A stretch of DNA of 64,000 nt from Acidimicrobiaceae bacterium RAAP-2 (GCA_001443545.1 LMAD01000003.1:1-64000); one strand, 5' to 3'; counted from the first letter of the stretch, positions 8,392 through 20,502 are shown. Notes: generated by a model from the letters alone, not told the origin. Made by a program: numbers and translations.

Positions 8392-10650
8392 TTACGCCCG
8401 ACGCAGTGGCGTCATCGCGAGCACGAGCTGTTTGGTGCCGTGCTCGTCGAAGGAGACCGTCGCGCGCGAGCGTTGGCCCTCGCCCTCGACGCGCACCACG
8501 GTGCCCGCGCCGTAGCGGTCGTGCACGACCCGCTCCCCCGCCACCAGGGCGAGCGTCTCGGCGCCGGTCGAACGCACCGGGGGGGCGGCGCCCGCGCCGA
8601 TGGCCCGACCGGCGGCGAACTCACTGGCGCGTCCGACGAATCCGTCCTCCACCTCGAGCTCGCGCCGGCGCGCCGGGGCCGCGCGCGACACGTCGTGCAC
8701 GAGCGCGGGGGGGATCTCGGCGAGAAAACGGCTGGGCAGCGTGTCGGCGCGCTGGCCCCACTGGGTCCGGCTCCACGCGTGGGTGAGTACGAGGTGGGAC
8801 ATCGCCCGGGTGATCCCGACGTAGCAGAGCCGGCGCTCCTCTTCGAGCTCGTCCTCGTCGGCCAGGGCGCGCCGGTGCGGGAAGATCGTCTCCTCGAGCC
8901 CGGTGATCGCGACCACTGGGAACTCGAGGCCCTTGGCGACGTGCAGGGTCATCAGCGAGACGGCCCCGGCCCCGCGGTCGAGTTGGTCCGAGTCCGCGAC
9001 GAGGGCCACGCGCTCGACGAAGTCGAGCACCGTCTCGTACTGCGCCGCGGCCGAGGCCAGCTCGCCGAGGTTCTCGAGTCGACTGGCGGCCTCCTCGGGC
9101 GGCCCCTCGCGCAGGGCGTCCCCGAGTCCGGTCTCGGCGACGATCGCGTCGATCATCTCGCGCGGGGTGACCTCGCTGAGTCGAGCGCGCAGGGCGTCCA
9201 GGGCCATCGCGAATCGCGTCGCGCCCGCGAGGGCGCGACCGCTCAGCCCGGCCTCGACGGCGTACCAGGGCGCCTCGGCGAAGGAGATCCCGTGCTCGGC
9301 GGCGTAGGCGCCGAGCTTGGCCTGGGCGGCGTCACCGACCCCGCGCTTGGGCTCGTTGACGACGCGCCGGGCGCTCGCCTCGTCGCGCGCGTTCACCACC
9401 AACCTCGCGTAGGCGAGCGCCGTCTTGACCTCCTTGCGGTTGTAGAAGGGCAGGCCGGCGATGACCCGGTAGGGCACGCCGCCGTGGAGGAACTCCTCTT
9501 CGAGCACGCGGCTCTGGGCGTTGGTGCGGTAGAAGACGGCCATGTCCTGCCACTCGAGGTGGTGCTCGGCGCGCAGCCGGCGCAGCTCGCTGGCGAGGTA
9601 GCGTCCCTCCTCGTACTCGTCCCCGGCCCGGTAGAGACGGATCTTGGTTCCCTGGTCACCCTCGGTGAAGAGGTGCTTGGCGCGTCGTCCGGGGTTCTTG
9701 GCGATCACCGCATTCGCGGCGTCGAGGATCGTCTGGGTCGAGCGGAAGTTCTGCTCGAGCACGATCACGTCGGCGTCGGGGAAGCGCTCCTCGAAGAGCA
9801 GGATGTTGCGCACGTCGGCCGCGCGGAACCGGTAGATCGACTGGTCGGCGTCGCCGACTACGCACAGGTTGCGATGGCGCTCGCTCAGCAGCAACACGAG
9901 CTCGTTCTGGACCCCGTTGGTGTCTTGGAACTCGTCGACCAGCAGGTACTTGAAACGCTCCTGGTAGTTCGTGCGCACCGCGTCGTCGGCCTTTAACAGC
10001 TCGAGGGCGTTGACGAGCAGGTCGTCGAAGTCCATCGCGTTGGCCAGGCGCAGCCGCTTCTCGTACTGCGCGAAGATCTCGGCGACGCGCCGGTGGAAGG
10101 GGTCGTCGCCGTAGCGATCGAAGTACCGCGCGGCGTTCACGGACTCGTTCTTCGCGGCCGAGATCGCCGCGGACACGCTGCGCGGGGGCAGCCGCTTGGG
10201 GTCGAGATTCAGCTCCTTCATGATGATCTCCACGGCCGAGCGGGCGTCGCCGGCGTCGTAGATCGAGAAGCCCCGCTCGTAGCCGAGCACGTCGGCGTGG
10301 CTGCGCAGGATCCGCAGGCAGGCCGAGTGGAAGGTCGACACCCACATCCGTGACGCCGCGTCGCCGACCAGCTCCACGACGCGCCGGCGCATCTCGTCGG
10401 CCGCCTTGTTGGTGAAGGTGATCGCCATGATCTCGTGGGGCCGGGCGTCGCCGGTCGCGAGCAGGTGCGCGATGCGTCGCGTCAGCACGCGGGTCTTGCC
10501 CGAGCCCGCACCGGCGACCACCAGCAGCGGCGCACCGCGCTGGACGACCGCGGCACGCTGGGGCGCGGTCAGGTCACGGAGCAGCGCCGCGGTGTCACGC
10601 GGGGGTGGGGCGTCCTCGAAGAGCGACTCGTCCGAGAAGTACCGCGTCAC
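8392..10650 (-). CDS. pcrA: ATP-dependent DNA helicase PcrA/UvrD (superfamily 1)
   Basis: A 3'-5' DNA helicase for repair and replication-fork maintenance, about 752 residues. Helicase motifs read in order: Q-motif LTAPQRAAV, Walker [14 protein letters not shown], motif Ia [18 protein letters not shown] (motif II), [11 protein letters not shown] (III), EQNFRST (IV), and [15 protein letters not shown] with VGITRA near the C-terminal core. It ends with the short PcrA-type tail [15 protein letters not shown]. The GTG at 10650 overlaps the guaA stop by 4 bases; another in-frame GTG two codons upstream (10656) is equally possible. Confidence 0.95.
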   Translation of the reverse strand: MTRYFSDESLFEDAPPPRDTAALLRDLTAPQRAAVVQRGAPLLVVAGAGSGKTRVLTRRIAHLLATGDARPHEIMAITFTNKAADEMRRRVVELVGDAASRMWVSTFHSACLRILRSHADVLGYERGFSIYDAGDARSAVEIIMKELNLDPKRLPPRSVSAAISAAKNESVNAARYFDRYGDDPFHRRVAEIFAQYEKRLRLANAMDFDDLLVNALELLKADDAVRTNYQERFKYLLVDEFQDTNGVQNELVLLLSERHRNLCVVGDADQSIYRFRAADVRNILLFEERFPDADVIVLEQNFRSTQTILDAANAVIAKNPGRRAKHLFTEGDQGTKIRLYRAGDEYEEGRYLASELRRLRAEHHLEWQDMAVFYRTNAQSRVLEEEFLHGGVPYRVIAGLPFYNRKEVKTALAYARLVVNARDEASARRVVNEPKRGVGDAAQAKLGAYAAEHGISFAEAPWYAVEAGLSGRALAGATRFAMALDALRARLSEVTPREMIDAIVAETGLGDALREGPPEEAASRLENLGELASAAAQYETVLDFVERVALVADSDQLDRGAGAVSLMTLHVAKGLEFPVVAITGLEETIFPHRRALADEDELEEERRLCYVGITRAMSHLVLTHAWSRTQWGQRADTLPSRFLAEIPPALVHDVSRAAPARRRELEVEDGFVGRASEFAAGRAIGAGAAPPVRSTGAETLALVAGERVVHDRYGAGTVVRVEGEGQRSRATVSFDEHGTKQLVLAMTPLRRA

Positions 10651-12188
10651 TCCCACTCGATGGTGCCCGGCGGCTTGCTCGTTACGTCCAGGGCCACGCG
10701 GTTCACGCCCTCGACCTCACGGATCAACCGGTTGGCGATCCGCTCGACGAGGTCGTAGGGCAGGCGGGCCCAGTCGGCGGTCATGGCGTCGTCACTGGTG
10801 ACCGCCCGGATCACGATCGGGTAGGCGTAGGTTCGTCCGTCGCCCATCACCCCGACGGTGCGCACCGCCGGCAGCACCGCGAAGCTCTGCCAGAGCTCGC
10901 GGTAGAGCCCGGCGCGGCGGATCTCGTCGACGACGACCGCGTCGGCGCGGCGCAGGATCTCGGCGCGCTCGCGGGTGACCTCGCCCACGATGCGCACCCC
11001 GAGGCCCGGCCCCGGGAAGGGTTGGCGCCACACGATGCCCTCGGGCAGGCCCAACTCCTCACCGACGTGGCGGACCTCGTCCTTGAAGAGCTTGCGCAGC
11101 GGCTCGATCAGGCTGAAGGAGAGGTCCTCGGGCAGGCCACCGACGTTGTGGTGGCTCTTGATAGTGGCGGCGTGGCCCGACCCCGACTCGATGACGTCGG
11201 GGTAGAGCGTGCCCTGGACGAGGAAGCGGGGGCCGTCGCCGCCGGCGCCGAGGTCGCGCGCGACGGCCTCGAACTCGCGGATGAAGAGCTCACCGATGAT
11301 CTTGCGTTTCGCCTCGGGGTCCACGACCCCGGCGAGCGCGGTAAAGAATCGGTCCTGGGCCTTGACGTGGATCAGCTCGACCCCGAACTGCTCGGTGAAG
11401 GTCGCCTCGATCTGCTCGCCCTCGCCCAGGCGCATCAGCCCGGTGTCGACGAAGACGCAGGTCAACTGGCTCCCGATGGCCCGAATCACCAGCGCGGCCG
11501 CCACGGCCGAGTCGACCCCGCCCGAGAGCGCGCAGAGCACCTTGTCGTCGCCGACCTGGGCCCGGATGAGCGCCACTTGTTCGTCGATGATCGAGGTGTT
11601 GGTCCAGGTCGGCGCGACGCCGGCCAGCTCGTGCAAGAAGGTGGCGATCAGCTCCTGGCCGCGATCGGTGTGGGCCACCTCGGGGTGGAATTGGACCGCG
11701 TAGCGGCGACGCGCGACGTCGTCCATGACCGCGACCGGGGCCGCGGGCGAGGACGCCGTGACGACGAAGCCGTCGGGGGGACGCGTGATCGCGTCGCCGT
11801 GACTCATCCAACAGGTACTCGACTGGGGCCACGCGTCGAGCAACGTCGACGCACCGAGCCGGGTGAGCTCGGTTCGACCGTACTCGCCCGTGCCCGTACG
11901 GCCGACCTCGCCGCCGAGTTGCTGGGCCATCAGCTGGGCGCCGTAGCAGATACCCAGCATCGGCAGGCCGAGCTCGTAGATCGCCGGGTCGAGGCTGGGG
12001 GCCGGCGTCTCGTAGACGGACTTGGGCCCGCCCGAGAGGATGATCGCCGCGGGGTTCTTGGCCCGCACCTCGTCGGCGCTGATCGTCGCCGGGACGATCT
12101 CGGAGAACACGTGCGCCTCGCGCACGCGCCTCGCGATCAACTGCGCGTACTGCGCACCGAAGTCGACGACGAGGACGCTGGCGCTCAA
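10647..12188 (-). CDS. guaA: GMP synthase (glutamine-hydrolysing)
   Basis: GuaA converts XMP to GMP using ATP and glutamine. The 513-residue product has the class I amidotransferase domain with nucleophile motif [12 protein letters not shown] and the QFHPEVAHT histidine/glutamate pair, the ATP-pyrophosphatase loop [14 protein letters not shown], and the C-terminal dimer domain ending GTIEWE. The open frame extends past the true start. I choose the TTG at 12186-12188, which gives [16 protein letters not shown], overlaps the guaB3 stop by 4 bases and gives the family length. It sits in a tight guaB3-guaA-pcrA operon. Confidence 0.96.
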   Translation of the reverse strand: MSASVLVVDFGAQYAQLIARRVREAHVFSEIVPATISADEVRAKNPAAIILSGGPKSVYETPAPSLDPAIYELGLPMLGICYGAQLMAQQLGGEVGRTGTGEYGRTELTRLGASTLLDAWPQSSTCWMSHGDAITRPPDGFVVTASSPAAPVAVMDDVARRRYAVQFHPEVAHTDRGQELIATFLHELAGVAPTWTNTSIIDEQVALIRAQVGDDKVLCALSGGVDSAVAAALVIRAIGSQLTCVFVDTGLMRLGEGEQIEATFTEQFGVELIHVKAQDRFFTALAGVVDPEAKRKIIGELFIREFEAVARDLGAGGDGPRFLVQGTLYPDVIESGSGHAATIKSHHNVGGLPEDLSFSLIEPLRKLFKDEVRHVGEELGLPEGIVWRQPFPGPGLGVRIVGEVTRERAEILRRADAVVVDEIRRAGLYRELWQSFAVLPAVRTVGVMGDGRTYAYPIVIRAVTSDDAMTADWARLPYDLVERIANRLIREVEGVNRVALDVTSKPPGTIEWE

Positions 12189-13348
12189 TGGCCCATGCCC
12201 ACACCCTGGGCGCGCTGGAGCGACTTGCCCTCGGTCTGCAGGGACGGGGCCAACATGACCTCGGCCTTCTGGAACTCCTTCAACGTCTCGTACCCGCAGG
12301 TGGCCATCGACGTGCGCAGCGCCCCGAAGAGGTTGAGCCGTCCGTCGTTCTCGTGGGCCGGTCCGAGCAGGATCTCCGAGAGCGTGCCGCGCACCTGGGT
12401 GCGCACGCGCGTGCCGCGCGGCAGGGTCGGGTGGAAGGTGGCCATCCCCCAGTGGAAGCCGCGCGCCGGCGCTTCGACGGCGCTCGAGAGCGGTGAGCCG
12501 ATCATGACCGCGTCGGCGCCGCAGGCGATCGCCTTGGCGATGTCGCCGCCCTTGCTCATGCCGCCGTCGGCGATGACGTGGACGTAGACGCCGGTCTCGT
12601 CGAGGTGACGCATGCGCGCGCCGGCGACGTCGGCGATCGCGGTCGCCTGGGGCACCCCGATACCCAACACGGCCCGCGAGGTGCACGCGTTGCCGGGTCC
12701 GACCCCGACGAGCACGCCGGCCGCCCCGGTGCGCATGAGGTGCAGCGCCGCCTGGTAGCTCGCGCACCCGCCGACGATCACCGGGATCTCGAACTCACGG
12801 ATGAACTTCTTCAGGTTCAGCGGCTCGGCGGTGCGCGAGACGTGCTCGGCCGAGACGACGGTGCCCTGGATCACGAGGATGTCCAGACCCGAGTCGGTGA
12901 TCGTCTTGGACATCCAGTCGGTGCGCTGGGGCGTCACCGAGGCACTCGTGACGATGCCCGCTTCCTTCATCTCGCGGATCCGCTGGGCGACCAGTTCGAG
13001 CTTGATCGGCTCGAGGTACATCTGCTGCATGCGCGCGGTGGCCTTGTCGTCGTCGAGCTCGCGGATCTCCTCGAAGAGCGGCATCGGGTCCTCGTAGCGC
13101 GTCCAGAGGCCCTCGAGGTTCAAGACGCCGAGCCCACCCAGGCGCCCGATCTCGATCGCGGTCGCGGGCGAGACGGCGCCGTCCATCGCCGAGCCGAGCA
13201 TCGGCAACTCGAACTTGTAGGCGTCGATCTGCCAGGAGATGTCGACGTCCTCGGGGTCGCGCGTGCGTCGCGAGGGCACGATGGCGATGTCGTCGAAACC
13301 GTACGCCTGTCGCGCCGATTTGTAGATGCCGATCTCTACTTCCGCCAT
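12185..13348 (-). CDS. guaB3: GuaB3 family IMP dehydrogenase-related protein
   Basis: A TIM-barrel protein of the actinobacterial IMP dehydrogenase-related family. The 387-residue length and the opening [19 protein letters not shown] are typical of GuaB3, which lacks the CBS domains of true IMP dehydrogenase. The loop [15 protein letters not shown] includes a Cys at the IMPDH catalytic position, and [16 protein letters not shown] is the IMP phosphate-binding region. Whether GuaB3 acts as an IMP dehydrogenase or as a GMP reductase is not settled for this protein. It lies directly upstream of guaA with a 4-base overlap, supporting a role in guanine nucleotide supply. Confidence 0.9.
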   Translation of the reverse strand: MAEVEIGIYKSARQAYGFDDIAIVPSRRTRDPEDVDISWQIDAYKFELPMLGSAMDGAVSPATAIEIGRLGGLGVLNLEGLWTRYEDPMPLFEEIRELDDDKATARMQQMYLEPIKLELVAQRIREMKEAGIVTSASVTPQRTDWMSKTITDSGLDILVIQGTVVSAEHVSRTAEPLNLKKFIREFEIPVIVGGCASYQAALHLMRTGAAGVLVGVGPGNACTSRAVLGIGVPQATAIADVAGARMRHLDETGVYVHVIADGGMSKGGDIAKAIACGADAVMIGSPLSSAVEAPARGFHWGMATFHPTLPRGTRVRTQVRGTLSEILLGPAHENDGRLNLFGALRTSMATCGYETLKEFQKAEVMLAPSLQTEGKSLQRAQGVGMGH

Positions 13349-13418
13349 GGTGTCCTCCGATACCGCCCCGCCGCCGGGGTTCTCGATGCCTCCAATCTAC
13401 TGGAGTCCCCCGGGCCCT

Positions 13419-14189
13419 TCACCGGGTCGCGTCGACGCCGGTCACGATGGCGAGCAGTTCGACGAGCACGCGCGCCGTCGCGCCCCAGATCAGGTCGTGG
13501 GGGACGCGAAAGAAGTAGATCGGGAAGTACCCGTCCTCGTCGGCCCCGGGCCGAGGGGCCGCGCGACGCCACCGCTCCTCGACGAAGGCGCCGTCGGCCA
13601 CGAGGTCGGCGAGCGCGACGCTGAAGACCCGATCGACCTCGCCGGGCTGGGCCCGCCACTGCGGTCGCCCGTCGACCGTCGCCACGACCGGCCAGATCGC
13701 CGAGTTCGAGACGATGGACGCGATCGGGCTCAGCCACCCCACCGGCGTGACGAGCGTGGGGTCGAGGCCCACCTCCTCTCTCGCCTCGCGCAGCGCCGTC
13801 GCCACGGGGTCCTCGTCGCCGTCGCTTCGTCCCCCGGGCAGGGCGATCTCGCCGCGGTGGTGACGCAGCGTCAGGGACCGACGGGTCAACACCACGTGGG
13901 CCTCGCCCTCGACGTCCACGAGGGCCACCAGCACCGCCGAGGGGCGCACCACGAGGTCGGGCTCGCGCGCGAGCGCCAGCAGCTCCTCCGAGAGCGCGGG
14001 CAGTCCCGACTCGAGCGATCGACCCCGCTCGGCCAGTCGTGCCACGACCGTGGTCACCGAGATCGACCGACGCGCGCCGGCTTCGAGGTGGGCCCAGGGC
14101 GCGGCGCGCCCGGGGCGCACCTCGTCGGGTTCAGGTACGACCTGGGGGTAGCGGTGCCCGGGAAAACGCTCGGGGCGGCGCTCGTTCAT
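13419..14189 (-). CDS. NUDIX hydrolase, CoA pyrophosphatase-like
   Basis: A 256-residue protein with a full Nudix box: GGRSDGDEDPVATALREARE followed by EVG, fitting the GX5EX7REUXEEXGU pattern. It is preceded by LTRRSLTLRHHRGEIALPG, which resembles the UPF0035 signature of CoA-diphosphate hydrolases (NudL-like). The downstream FPIYFFRVPHDLIWGATARV also fits this subfamily. It would cleave CoA or related nucleotide diphosphates to 4'-phosphopantetheine and AMP. About 70 bases separate it from guaB3, so cotranscription is uncertain. Confidence 0.85.
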   Translation of the reverse strand: MNERRPERFPGHRYPQVVPEPDEVRPGRAAPWAHLEAGARRSISVTTVVARLAERGRSLESGLPALSEELLALAREPDLVVRPSAVLVALVDVEGEAHVVLTRRSLTLRHHRGEIALPGGRSDGDEDPVATALREAREEVGLDPTLVTPVGWLSPIASIVSNSAIWPVVATVDGRPQWRAQPGEVDRVFSVALADLVADGAFVEERWRRAAPRPGADEDGYFPIYFFRVPHDLIWGATARVLVELLAIVTGVDATR

Positions 14190-14230
14190 CGCCCTCGACC
14201 CTCCCGTGGTCCGGCACTTTCTATGGCTTG

Positions 14231-14236
14231 TATAAT
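14231..14236 (+). promoter_or_regulatory. Consensus -10 box upstream of the MMPL transporter gene
   Basis: A perfect TATAAT hexamer stands out in an unusually AT-rich patch, 29 bases before the ATG. I see no good -35 hexamer at 16-18 bases, so an activator or alternative contact may be needed. Confidence 0.5.
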
Positions 14237-14265
14237 TGCTGTTCCCCTGTCAGTCGAGGAGAGTT

Positions 14266-16443
14266 ATGAAGTCCCTCGCGCGCCTCGCGGTGCGTCGCCG
14301 GTGGTACGTCCTCAGCGTATGGGTCGTGCTCATCGTGGCCATCAACCTCCTCGCCCACACCATGGGTTCGGCTTACGCCAACGCCTTCAGTCTGCCCGGA
14401 ACGAACTCGACCCACGCGGTCGAACTGCTCGCCAAGATCCCCACGCAGCCCGGCGACGCCGACCAGATCGTCCTGCAGGCCAAGTCGGGCACGCTCGACC
14501 AGCAGCGCGCCACGATCGACGCGATGCTGGCCAAGGTCGCCACGCTGCCCGACGTGGCGAGCGTGGTCTCGCCGTTCTGCCCGACGGCGGCCCCCTGCCT
14601 GGGTAGCTTGCAGATGGACCGCCACCGCACCATCGCCTACGCCGTGGTCAACTTCACCCAGCAGGCCTTCAAGCTCCCCCTCGCCGATATCCGCGCCGTG
14701 GAGGCCGTCGGCTCGTCCATCCGGTCCTCCACCCTCAACGTCCAGTTCGGCGGCAACGCCTTCGGCCAGCTCGACGCGCCCACCGGCAGCCCCGGTGAGA
14801 TCTTCGGCCTCCTCGCGACGGCGATCATCCTGCTCTTCGCCTTCGGCTCGGCCCTGGCGATGCTGCTGCCCCTGGGCGTGGCCCTCTTCGCCATCGGCGT
14901 CGCCTCGGCGGCGACCACGCTGCTCAGCCACGTCATCAACATCGCCAACTTCGCCCCAATCCTCGGCTCGCTCATCGGGCTCGGCGTCGGCATCGACTAC
15001 GCCCTCTTCATCGTGACGAGGTCGCGCCAGGGACTCAAACGCGGCCTCGGGGTCGAAGAGGCCATCGTCACCGCGATCAACACCTCGGGACGGGCGGTGC
15101 TCTTCGCCGGCTCGACCGTCGTCATCGCGCTCGCGGGCATGCTGGTGCTGCGTCTGTCGTTCCTCAACGGCGTCGCGATCTCGGCCTCGATCACCGTCGC
15201 GATCACGATGCTGGCCTCGCTGACCCTGCTGCCGTCGCTGCTCGCCTTCCAGAAGCACCGCGTCCTCGGTCGACGCGAACGGCGCGCCTTGGCCGAGCAC
15301 GGCCCCGAGCCGGTGGTCGTCGCCGGTCCCTGGCAGCGTTGGGCCCACTTCGTGTCGCGTCACCCCCGCGTGCTCACCGCGGCCGCGCTCGCGGTCATCG
15401 CCGTCGCGGCCGCGCCCTACTTCTCGTTGCACCTGGGCAGCTCGGACCAGGGGTCCAACCCGCCGTCTTCGACGACCCGCCAGGCCTACGACCTGCTCGC
15501 CACGGGCTTCGGGCCCGGGTTCAACGGGCCCCTGGTCGTCGTGGGCGACCTCCACTCCGCCGCCGACGTGGCCACCATGCGCACCCTCGACGCCAACCTG
15601 GCCCACCAACCCGACGTCGCCGCCGTGACCCCGCTCTTCGTCGCGAACCGGGGCACCATCGGCGTCATCCGGGTCGTGCCGAAATCGAGCCCGCAGGCCT
15701 CGGCCACCAACACCCTCATCAACGCACTACGCAACGACTACATCCCGCACGTGACGGCCTCGTCGCACACCGCGATCTACGTCGGCGGCCTCACCGCGGT
15801 CTTCGCCGACTTCGCCACCGTGCTCGGCAGCAAGATCCCGCTCTTCATCGGCGTCATCGTGCTGCTGGGCTGTCTGTTGCTGATGGTCGCCTTCCGCAGC
15901 GTCCTGGTGCCCCTCGTCGCCGCGGCGATGAACCTGCTCGCCGCCGGCGCGTCCTTCGGTCTGGTCGTCGCGGTCTTCCAGTGGGGCTGGGGCAGCACGC
16001 TGCTCGGCGCGGGCACCGGCCCGGTCGAGTCGTTCCTGCCGATCATCATGATCGCGATCCTCTTCGGGCTCTCGATGGACTACCAGGTCTTCCTGGTCTC
16101 GCGCATGCACGAGGAGTGGCTGAACACCGGTGACAACGAGGAGGCGATCATCCGGGGTCAGGCCAACACCGGCCGCGTGATCACCGCCGCCGCGCTGATC
16201 ATGATCTCGGTCTTCCTCTCCTTCGCCTTCGGCGGACAACGCATCATCGCCGAGTTCGGCGTCGGGCTGGGCGGCGCGGTGTTGATGGACGCCTTCATCC
16301 TGCGCACGGTGCTCGTGCCCAGCCTCATGCACTTCATCGGTCGGGCGAACTGGTGGATGCCGGCCTGGCTCGACCGGGTCGTGCCCCACGTCGCGGTCGA
16401 GGCGACCGAAGACGAGCTGGCGATCGACCCGTCGGTCGGTTAG
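14266..16443 (+). CDS. MMPL/RND family transporter
   Basis: A 725-residue membrane protein with two repeats of the MMPL architecture: one N-terminal transmembrane helix, a large extracytoplasmic loop (about residues 35-185), a five-helix bundle, then the same pattern again. Conserved MMPL pieces include GLGVGIDYALFIVTR in the first half and GLSMDYQVFLVSRMHEE in the second, holding the helix-4 Asp-Tyr pairs of the proton relay. Substrates are probably lipids or hydrophobic compounds. The ATG at 14266 has an AGGAGAG ribosome-binding site. It converges on a TetR regulator with a 4-base overlap, a frequent exporter/repressor pairing. Confidence 0.92.
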   Translation: MKSLARLAVRRRWYVLSVWVVLIVAINLLAHTMGSAYANAFSLPGTNSTHAVELLAKIPTQPGDADQIVLQAKSGTLDQQRATIDAMLAKVATLPDVASVVSPFCPTAAPCLGSLQMDRHRTIAYAVVNFTQQAFKLPLADIRAVEAVGSSIRSSTLNVQFGGNAFGQLDAPTGSPGEIFGLLATAIILLFAFGSALAMLLPLGVALFAIGVASAATTLLSHVINIANFAPILGSLIGLGVGIDYALFIVTRSRQGLKRGLGVEEAIVTAINTSGRAVLFAGSTVVIALAGMLVLRLSFLNGVAISASITVAITMLASLTLLPSLLAFQKHRVLGRRERRALAEHGPEPVVVAGPWQRWAHFVSRHPRVLTAAALAVIAVAAAPYFSLHLGSSDQGSNPPSSTTRQAYDLLATGFGPGFNGPLVVVGDLHSAADVATMRTLDANLAHQPDVAAVTPLFVANRGTIGVIRVVPKSSPQASATNTLINALRNDYIPHVTASSHTAIYVGGLTAVFADFATVLGSKIPLFIGVIVLLGCLLLMVAFRSVLVPLVAAAMNLLAAGASFGLVVAVFQWGWGSTLLGAGTGPVESFLPIIMIAILFGLSMDYQVFLVSRMHEEWLNTGDNEEAIIRGQANTGRVITAAALIMISVFLSFAFGGQRIIAEFGVGLGGAVLMDAFILRTVLVPSLMHFIGRANWWMPAWLDRVVPHVAVEATEDELAIDPSVG

Positions 16444-17054
16444 CGCTCGACCCGGTCCCGACGCAGCACCCGGAGGCAGAAGTCACTGACGACGGGGGAC
16501 TGCACGTCGAGCCCCGAGCGGTGCGGGATCACGGCCTGGCCCACGGAGGCCGCCCAGAAGATCGCGACCATGAGACCCGCGTCGTTCGAGTCGTCGATCC
16601 ACCCGAGGTCCTTCGCGTCGTTCACGACCGACACCCAGCGCGCGTACTGGGCGTCGAGCATGTCCTTGAAGGCCTGACGGGTGCGGCCGTCGGACCAGAT
16701 GTCGATGAGGATGCGCATCACACCGACCTGGTCGTCGATCTGCCCGAGCGACCACGCCTCTTCGATGTCCCCGCGCAACGCGTCGCGAAACGCCGGTTCG
16801 TCCCGTGCGGTCACGGCGGCGACCGCGCGCGTGAAGTGGTCGCGCAGCCCAGCGGTCATCGCGAAGTAGTTCGCGAGTTGGGCCTCGGCGATCACCTGCT
16901 CACGCGAGGTGAAGTGGTAGTAGATCGTCGGCACCCCGACCTGGGCGCGTGCGGCGAGGTCCGAGATGTGAAATCCCGCCGCACCGACCTCGCGGACCAG
17001 TGGTGCCGCCACCTCGATGATGTGAGATTTGGTGAGCGATACCCGTTCGTGCAT
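16440..17054 (-). CDS. TetR/AcrR family transcriptional regulator
   Basis: A 204-residue one-component repressor. The N-terminal helix-turn-helix reads FHISDLAARAQVGVPTIYYH, with the characteristic recognition-helix ending TIYYHF; the rest is a helical ligand-binding domain without recognisable specificity. The open frame can start at 17147, but that extension is not TetR-like and would overlap the candidate operator, so the ATG at 17052-17054 is preferred. It faces the MMPL transporter tail-to-tail and is the natural candidate to control it or itself. Confidence 0.88.
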   Translation of the reverse strand: MHERVSLTKSHIIEVAAPLVREVGAAGFHISDLAARAQVGVPTIYYHFTSREQVIAEAQLANYFAMTAGLRDHFTRAVAAVTARDEPAFRDALRGDIEEAWSLGQIDDQVGVMRILIDIWSDGRTRQAFKDMLDAQYARWVSVVNDAKDLGWIDDSNDAGLMVAIFWAASVGQAVIPHRSGLDVQSPVVSDFCLRVLRRDRVER

Positions 17055-17135
17055 GTGCGTCCTCGACAGTCGGTGCGACCCCCGCGTGGGGACAACGACC
17101 TTACGCCACCCCGGGGCCCGGCATCCCGACACAAT

Positions 17136-17161
17136 AGTGAACGTCATTTCGAAATATCACT
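17136..17161. promoter_or_regulatory. Candidate TetR operator
   Basis: A perfect 10-base palindrome ATTTCGAAAT (17146-17155) sits about 90 bases upstream of the TetR gene in an AT-rich patch. It is flanked by inverted AGTGA (17136-17140) and TCACT (17157-17161), though these arms are centred 2 bases away from the palindrome. The 179-base gap 17055-17233 holds no gene and otherwise shows nothing I recognise. Confidence 0.45.
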
Positions 17162-17233
17162 CAGTTCGCTCGCGCGACCCGATGATCGCTCCCGGGCGGC
17201 CGGCGAGCCCGTCCCGATCGGCCCGTCGTGGCC

Positions 17234-18445
17234 CTATCGCCCGGCGAGCACCGCTTGCGCGGCGCGGCGACCGCTCACCAGCGCACCCTGGATCGAGGGG
17301 GTCTGGAGATAGTCGCCCGCGAGGAGGACGTCGCCCCACCTCGAGGGCCGAGCGAGTGACAGTGGCGCCGGACTGCGCGGTAGCGCCCGGGCGACCACGG
17401 TCGTGGTCACGAGCTCGACCTCGCCGAGGGTCAACCCGTAGAGCCGCGCGACGTCGGCGCGCACCGCGGGCTCGTACTCGACCGACGCGAGCCCGTTGGC
17501 GGCGGCGGCGACCAGCGATCGACCGGGCTGGGCGCGCTCGGGGGCCACGGCGCTCACGTCGAGCGTCGAGCTGAGGAACCGGCGCACGCGGTCGAGTCGC
17601 AAGACGGCGCCGTCGACCAGACGCGGGGTCGCGTACCACCACGTGGTCTGGGCGCGCCACCCGATCGGCGCGACGCCGACGAGCTCGCGCGCGCTCGTCG
17701 CGTCGGTCGCGACGATGACCCGTTGCGCCCGGTAGGTGGTCGAGGTCGTCGAGACCGTCGTGGCGTCAATCGCGGTCGCCGCCTCGCCGAGGTGGATCGA
17801 GGTGGCGAGGCGGCCGGCGAGCGCGGCCGGTAGGGCGCCGACCCCCGTGGGGTACGTGCCGGGCCGGCCCCGCACGAAACTGCGCAGCAGCAACTGGGTA
17901 TAGCGCCACGAGGTGTCGAGGTCGTCGTCGAGCAGCGCGCCGCGCAGGAACGGCACCATCACGTCGTGGACGAAGTCGTCCGAGACCCCCGAGCGGGCCA
18001 GGGCCGCCCGCGTCGACTCGTCACGGCGCCGTCGGATGGCGCGCACCGGTTGGACGGCCGCGCGCAGACTCAGCGCGGCCACGCGCGCCAGGTCGCCGCG
18101 CGCCACGGCGTGGCCGCCCAGCGCGGTGAGGGCGTCGCGCCACGACTCGCGCGGATCGGCGAGGGTCACGGTGCGCTGGGCGTCCACGAAGCGAACCGCG
18201 GCGGGGAAGGAGCGCAGATCGGTGCCGCCCGCGACCCCGGTCGCGATCAACTCGGGGTAGGCGGGATTGACCAGCTGGAAACCCTCGTCGACGACGAAGC
18301 CGTCGACGACGCGGCTGGCCAGGCGCCCACCGACCACCTCGGCGCGTTCGAGCACCGTCACCGAGCGGCCGTGCTCGCCGAGCACTTGGGCGGCGCGCAG
18401 GCCCGCGAGTCCGGCGCCGACTACGAGCACGTCCACGGTTTCCAC
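17234..18445 (-). CDS. FAD-dependent oxidoreductase, amine oxidase/phytoene desaturase-like
   Basis: A 403-residue flavoprotein. It starts with the dinucleotide-binding motif VVGAGLAGLRAAQVLGEHG, an acidic ribose-binding end (TVLE) and VVGGRLAS, as in the amine-oxidase/protoporphyrinogen-oxidase superfamily. The C-terminal DVLLAGDYLQTPSIQGAL is the second FAD-contact motif with an SIxGA ending. The substrate is not identifiable; carotenoid-desaturase-like or polyamine-oxidase-like activity are both possible. It is transcribed toward the TetR gene, 179 bases away, and lies just past the groEL terminator. Confidence 0.82.
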   Translation of the reverse strand: METVDVLVVGAGLAGLRAAQVLGEHGRSVTVLERAEVVGGRLASRVVDGFVVDEGFQLVNPAYPELIATGVAGGTDLRSFPAAVRFVDAQRTVTLADPRESWRDALTALGGHAVARGDLARVAALSLRAAVQPVRAIRRRRDESTRAALARSGVSDDFVHDVMVPFLRGALLDDDLDTSWRYTQLLLRSFVRGRPGTYPTGVGALPAALAGRLATSIHLGEAATAIDATTVSTTSTTYRAQRVIVATDATSARELVGVAPIGWRAQTTWWYATPRLVDGAVLRLDRVRRFLSSTLDVSAVAPERAQPGRSLVAAAANGLASVEYEPAVRADVARLYGLTLGEVELVTTTVVARALPRSPAPLSLARPSRWGDVLLAGDYLQTPSIQGALVSGRRAAQAVLAGR

Positions 18446-18470
18446 AGTGGACGCACGCTACCAAGAACGA

Positions 18471-18500
18471 CGAGAGCCGGGCCCTTCGGCCCGGCTCTCG
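18471..18500 (-). terminator. Terminator hairpin after groEL
   Basis: A perfect 13-base-pair stem (arms 18471-18483 and 18488-18500) with a 4-base loop lies 23 bases beyond the groEL stop. The tail after the stem on the minus strand is only weakly T-rich (GTCGTTCTTGG), common for high-GC actinobacterial terminators. Confidence 0.8.
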
Positions 18501-18523
18501 CGCAAATCGCTCGACGCGACTCG

Positions 18524-20161
<1,638 letters not shown>

Positions 20162-20455
20162 CTACTTCGTGATGGACGCGAGCACGTCGCGGCTCGAGAG
20201 GATCAAGAGGTCCTCGCCGTCGATGGTGATCTCGGTTCCGCCGTACTTGGAGTAGACGACCGTCTCGCCGACGGCGACACCCGTGGGGATCAGTTCACCC
20301 GACGACTCAGCGCGGCGCCCCGGTCCCACGGCGAGCACCTCGCCCTGCTGGGGCTTCTCTTTGGCGGTGTCGGGGATGACGAGGCCGGACGCCGTAGTGG
20401 CCTCGGCGACGTTCGGCCGGACGACAATCCGATCCTCGAGGGGGTTGAGCTTCAT
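20162..20455 (-). CDS. groS: Co-chaperonin GroES (10 kDa)
   Basis: The heptameric lid of GroEL. The 97-residue protein begins [14 protein letters not shown] and contains the mobile loop region [18 protein letters not shown], the part that contacts GroEL, and the ending VLASITK. The ATG at 20453-20455 has a strong AGGAGG ribosome-binding site 8-9 bases upstream, so the longer open frame starting at 20482 is rejected; that start would also lie inside the CIRCE element. Confidence 0.98.
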   Translation of the reverse strand: MKLNPLEDRIVVRPNVAEATTASGLVIPDTAKEKPQQGEVLAVGPGRRAESSGELIPTGVAVGETVVYSKYGGTEITIDGEDLLILSSRDVLASITK

Positions 20456-20475
20456 GGTGACTGCCTCCTGTGCGT

Positions 20476-20502
20476 CTAGCACTCGAATAGTGCGACTGCC
20501 AA
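20476..20502. promoter_or_regulatory. CIRCE operator (HrcA binding site) of groES-groEL
   Basis: CTAGCACTC (20476-20484), a 9-base spacer and GACTGCCAA (20494-20502) match the CIRCE consensus TTAGCACTC-N9-GAGTGCTAA at 8 of 9 and 7 of 9 positions. On the minus strand TTGGCA inside it can act as a -35 with a weak TAGACG -10 downstream. An additional right-arm copy, GAGTGCCAA, lies at 20522-20530. Heat-shock repression by HrcA is the expected control; hrcA is not in the window. Confidence 0.85.

Noticed and set aside
12185..13348. Calling this gene guaB (true IMP dehydrogenase)
   Set aside because: At 387 residues it has no CBS-domain insertion and its N-terminus fits the GuaB3 paralogue family.
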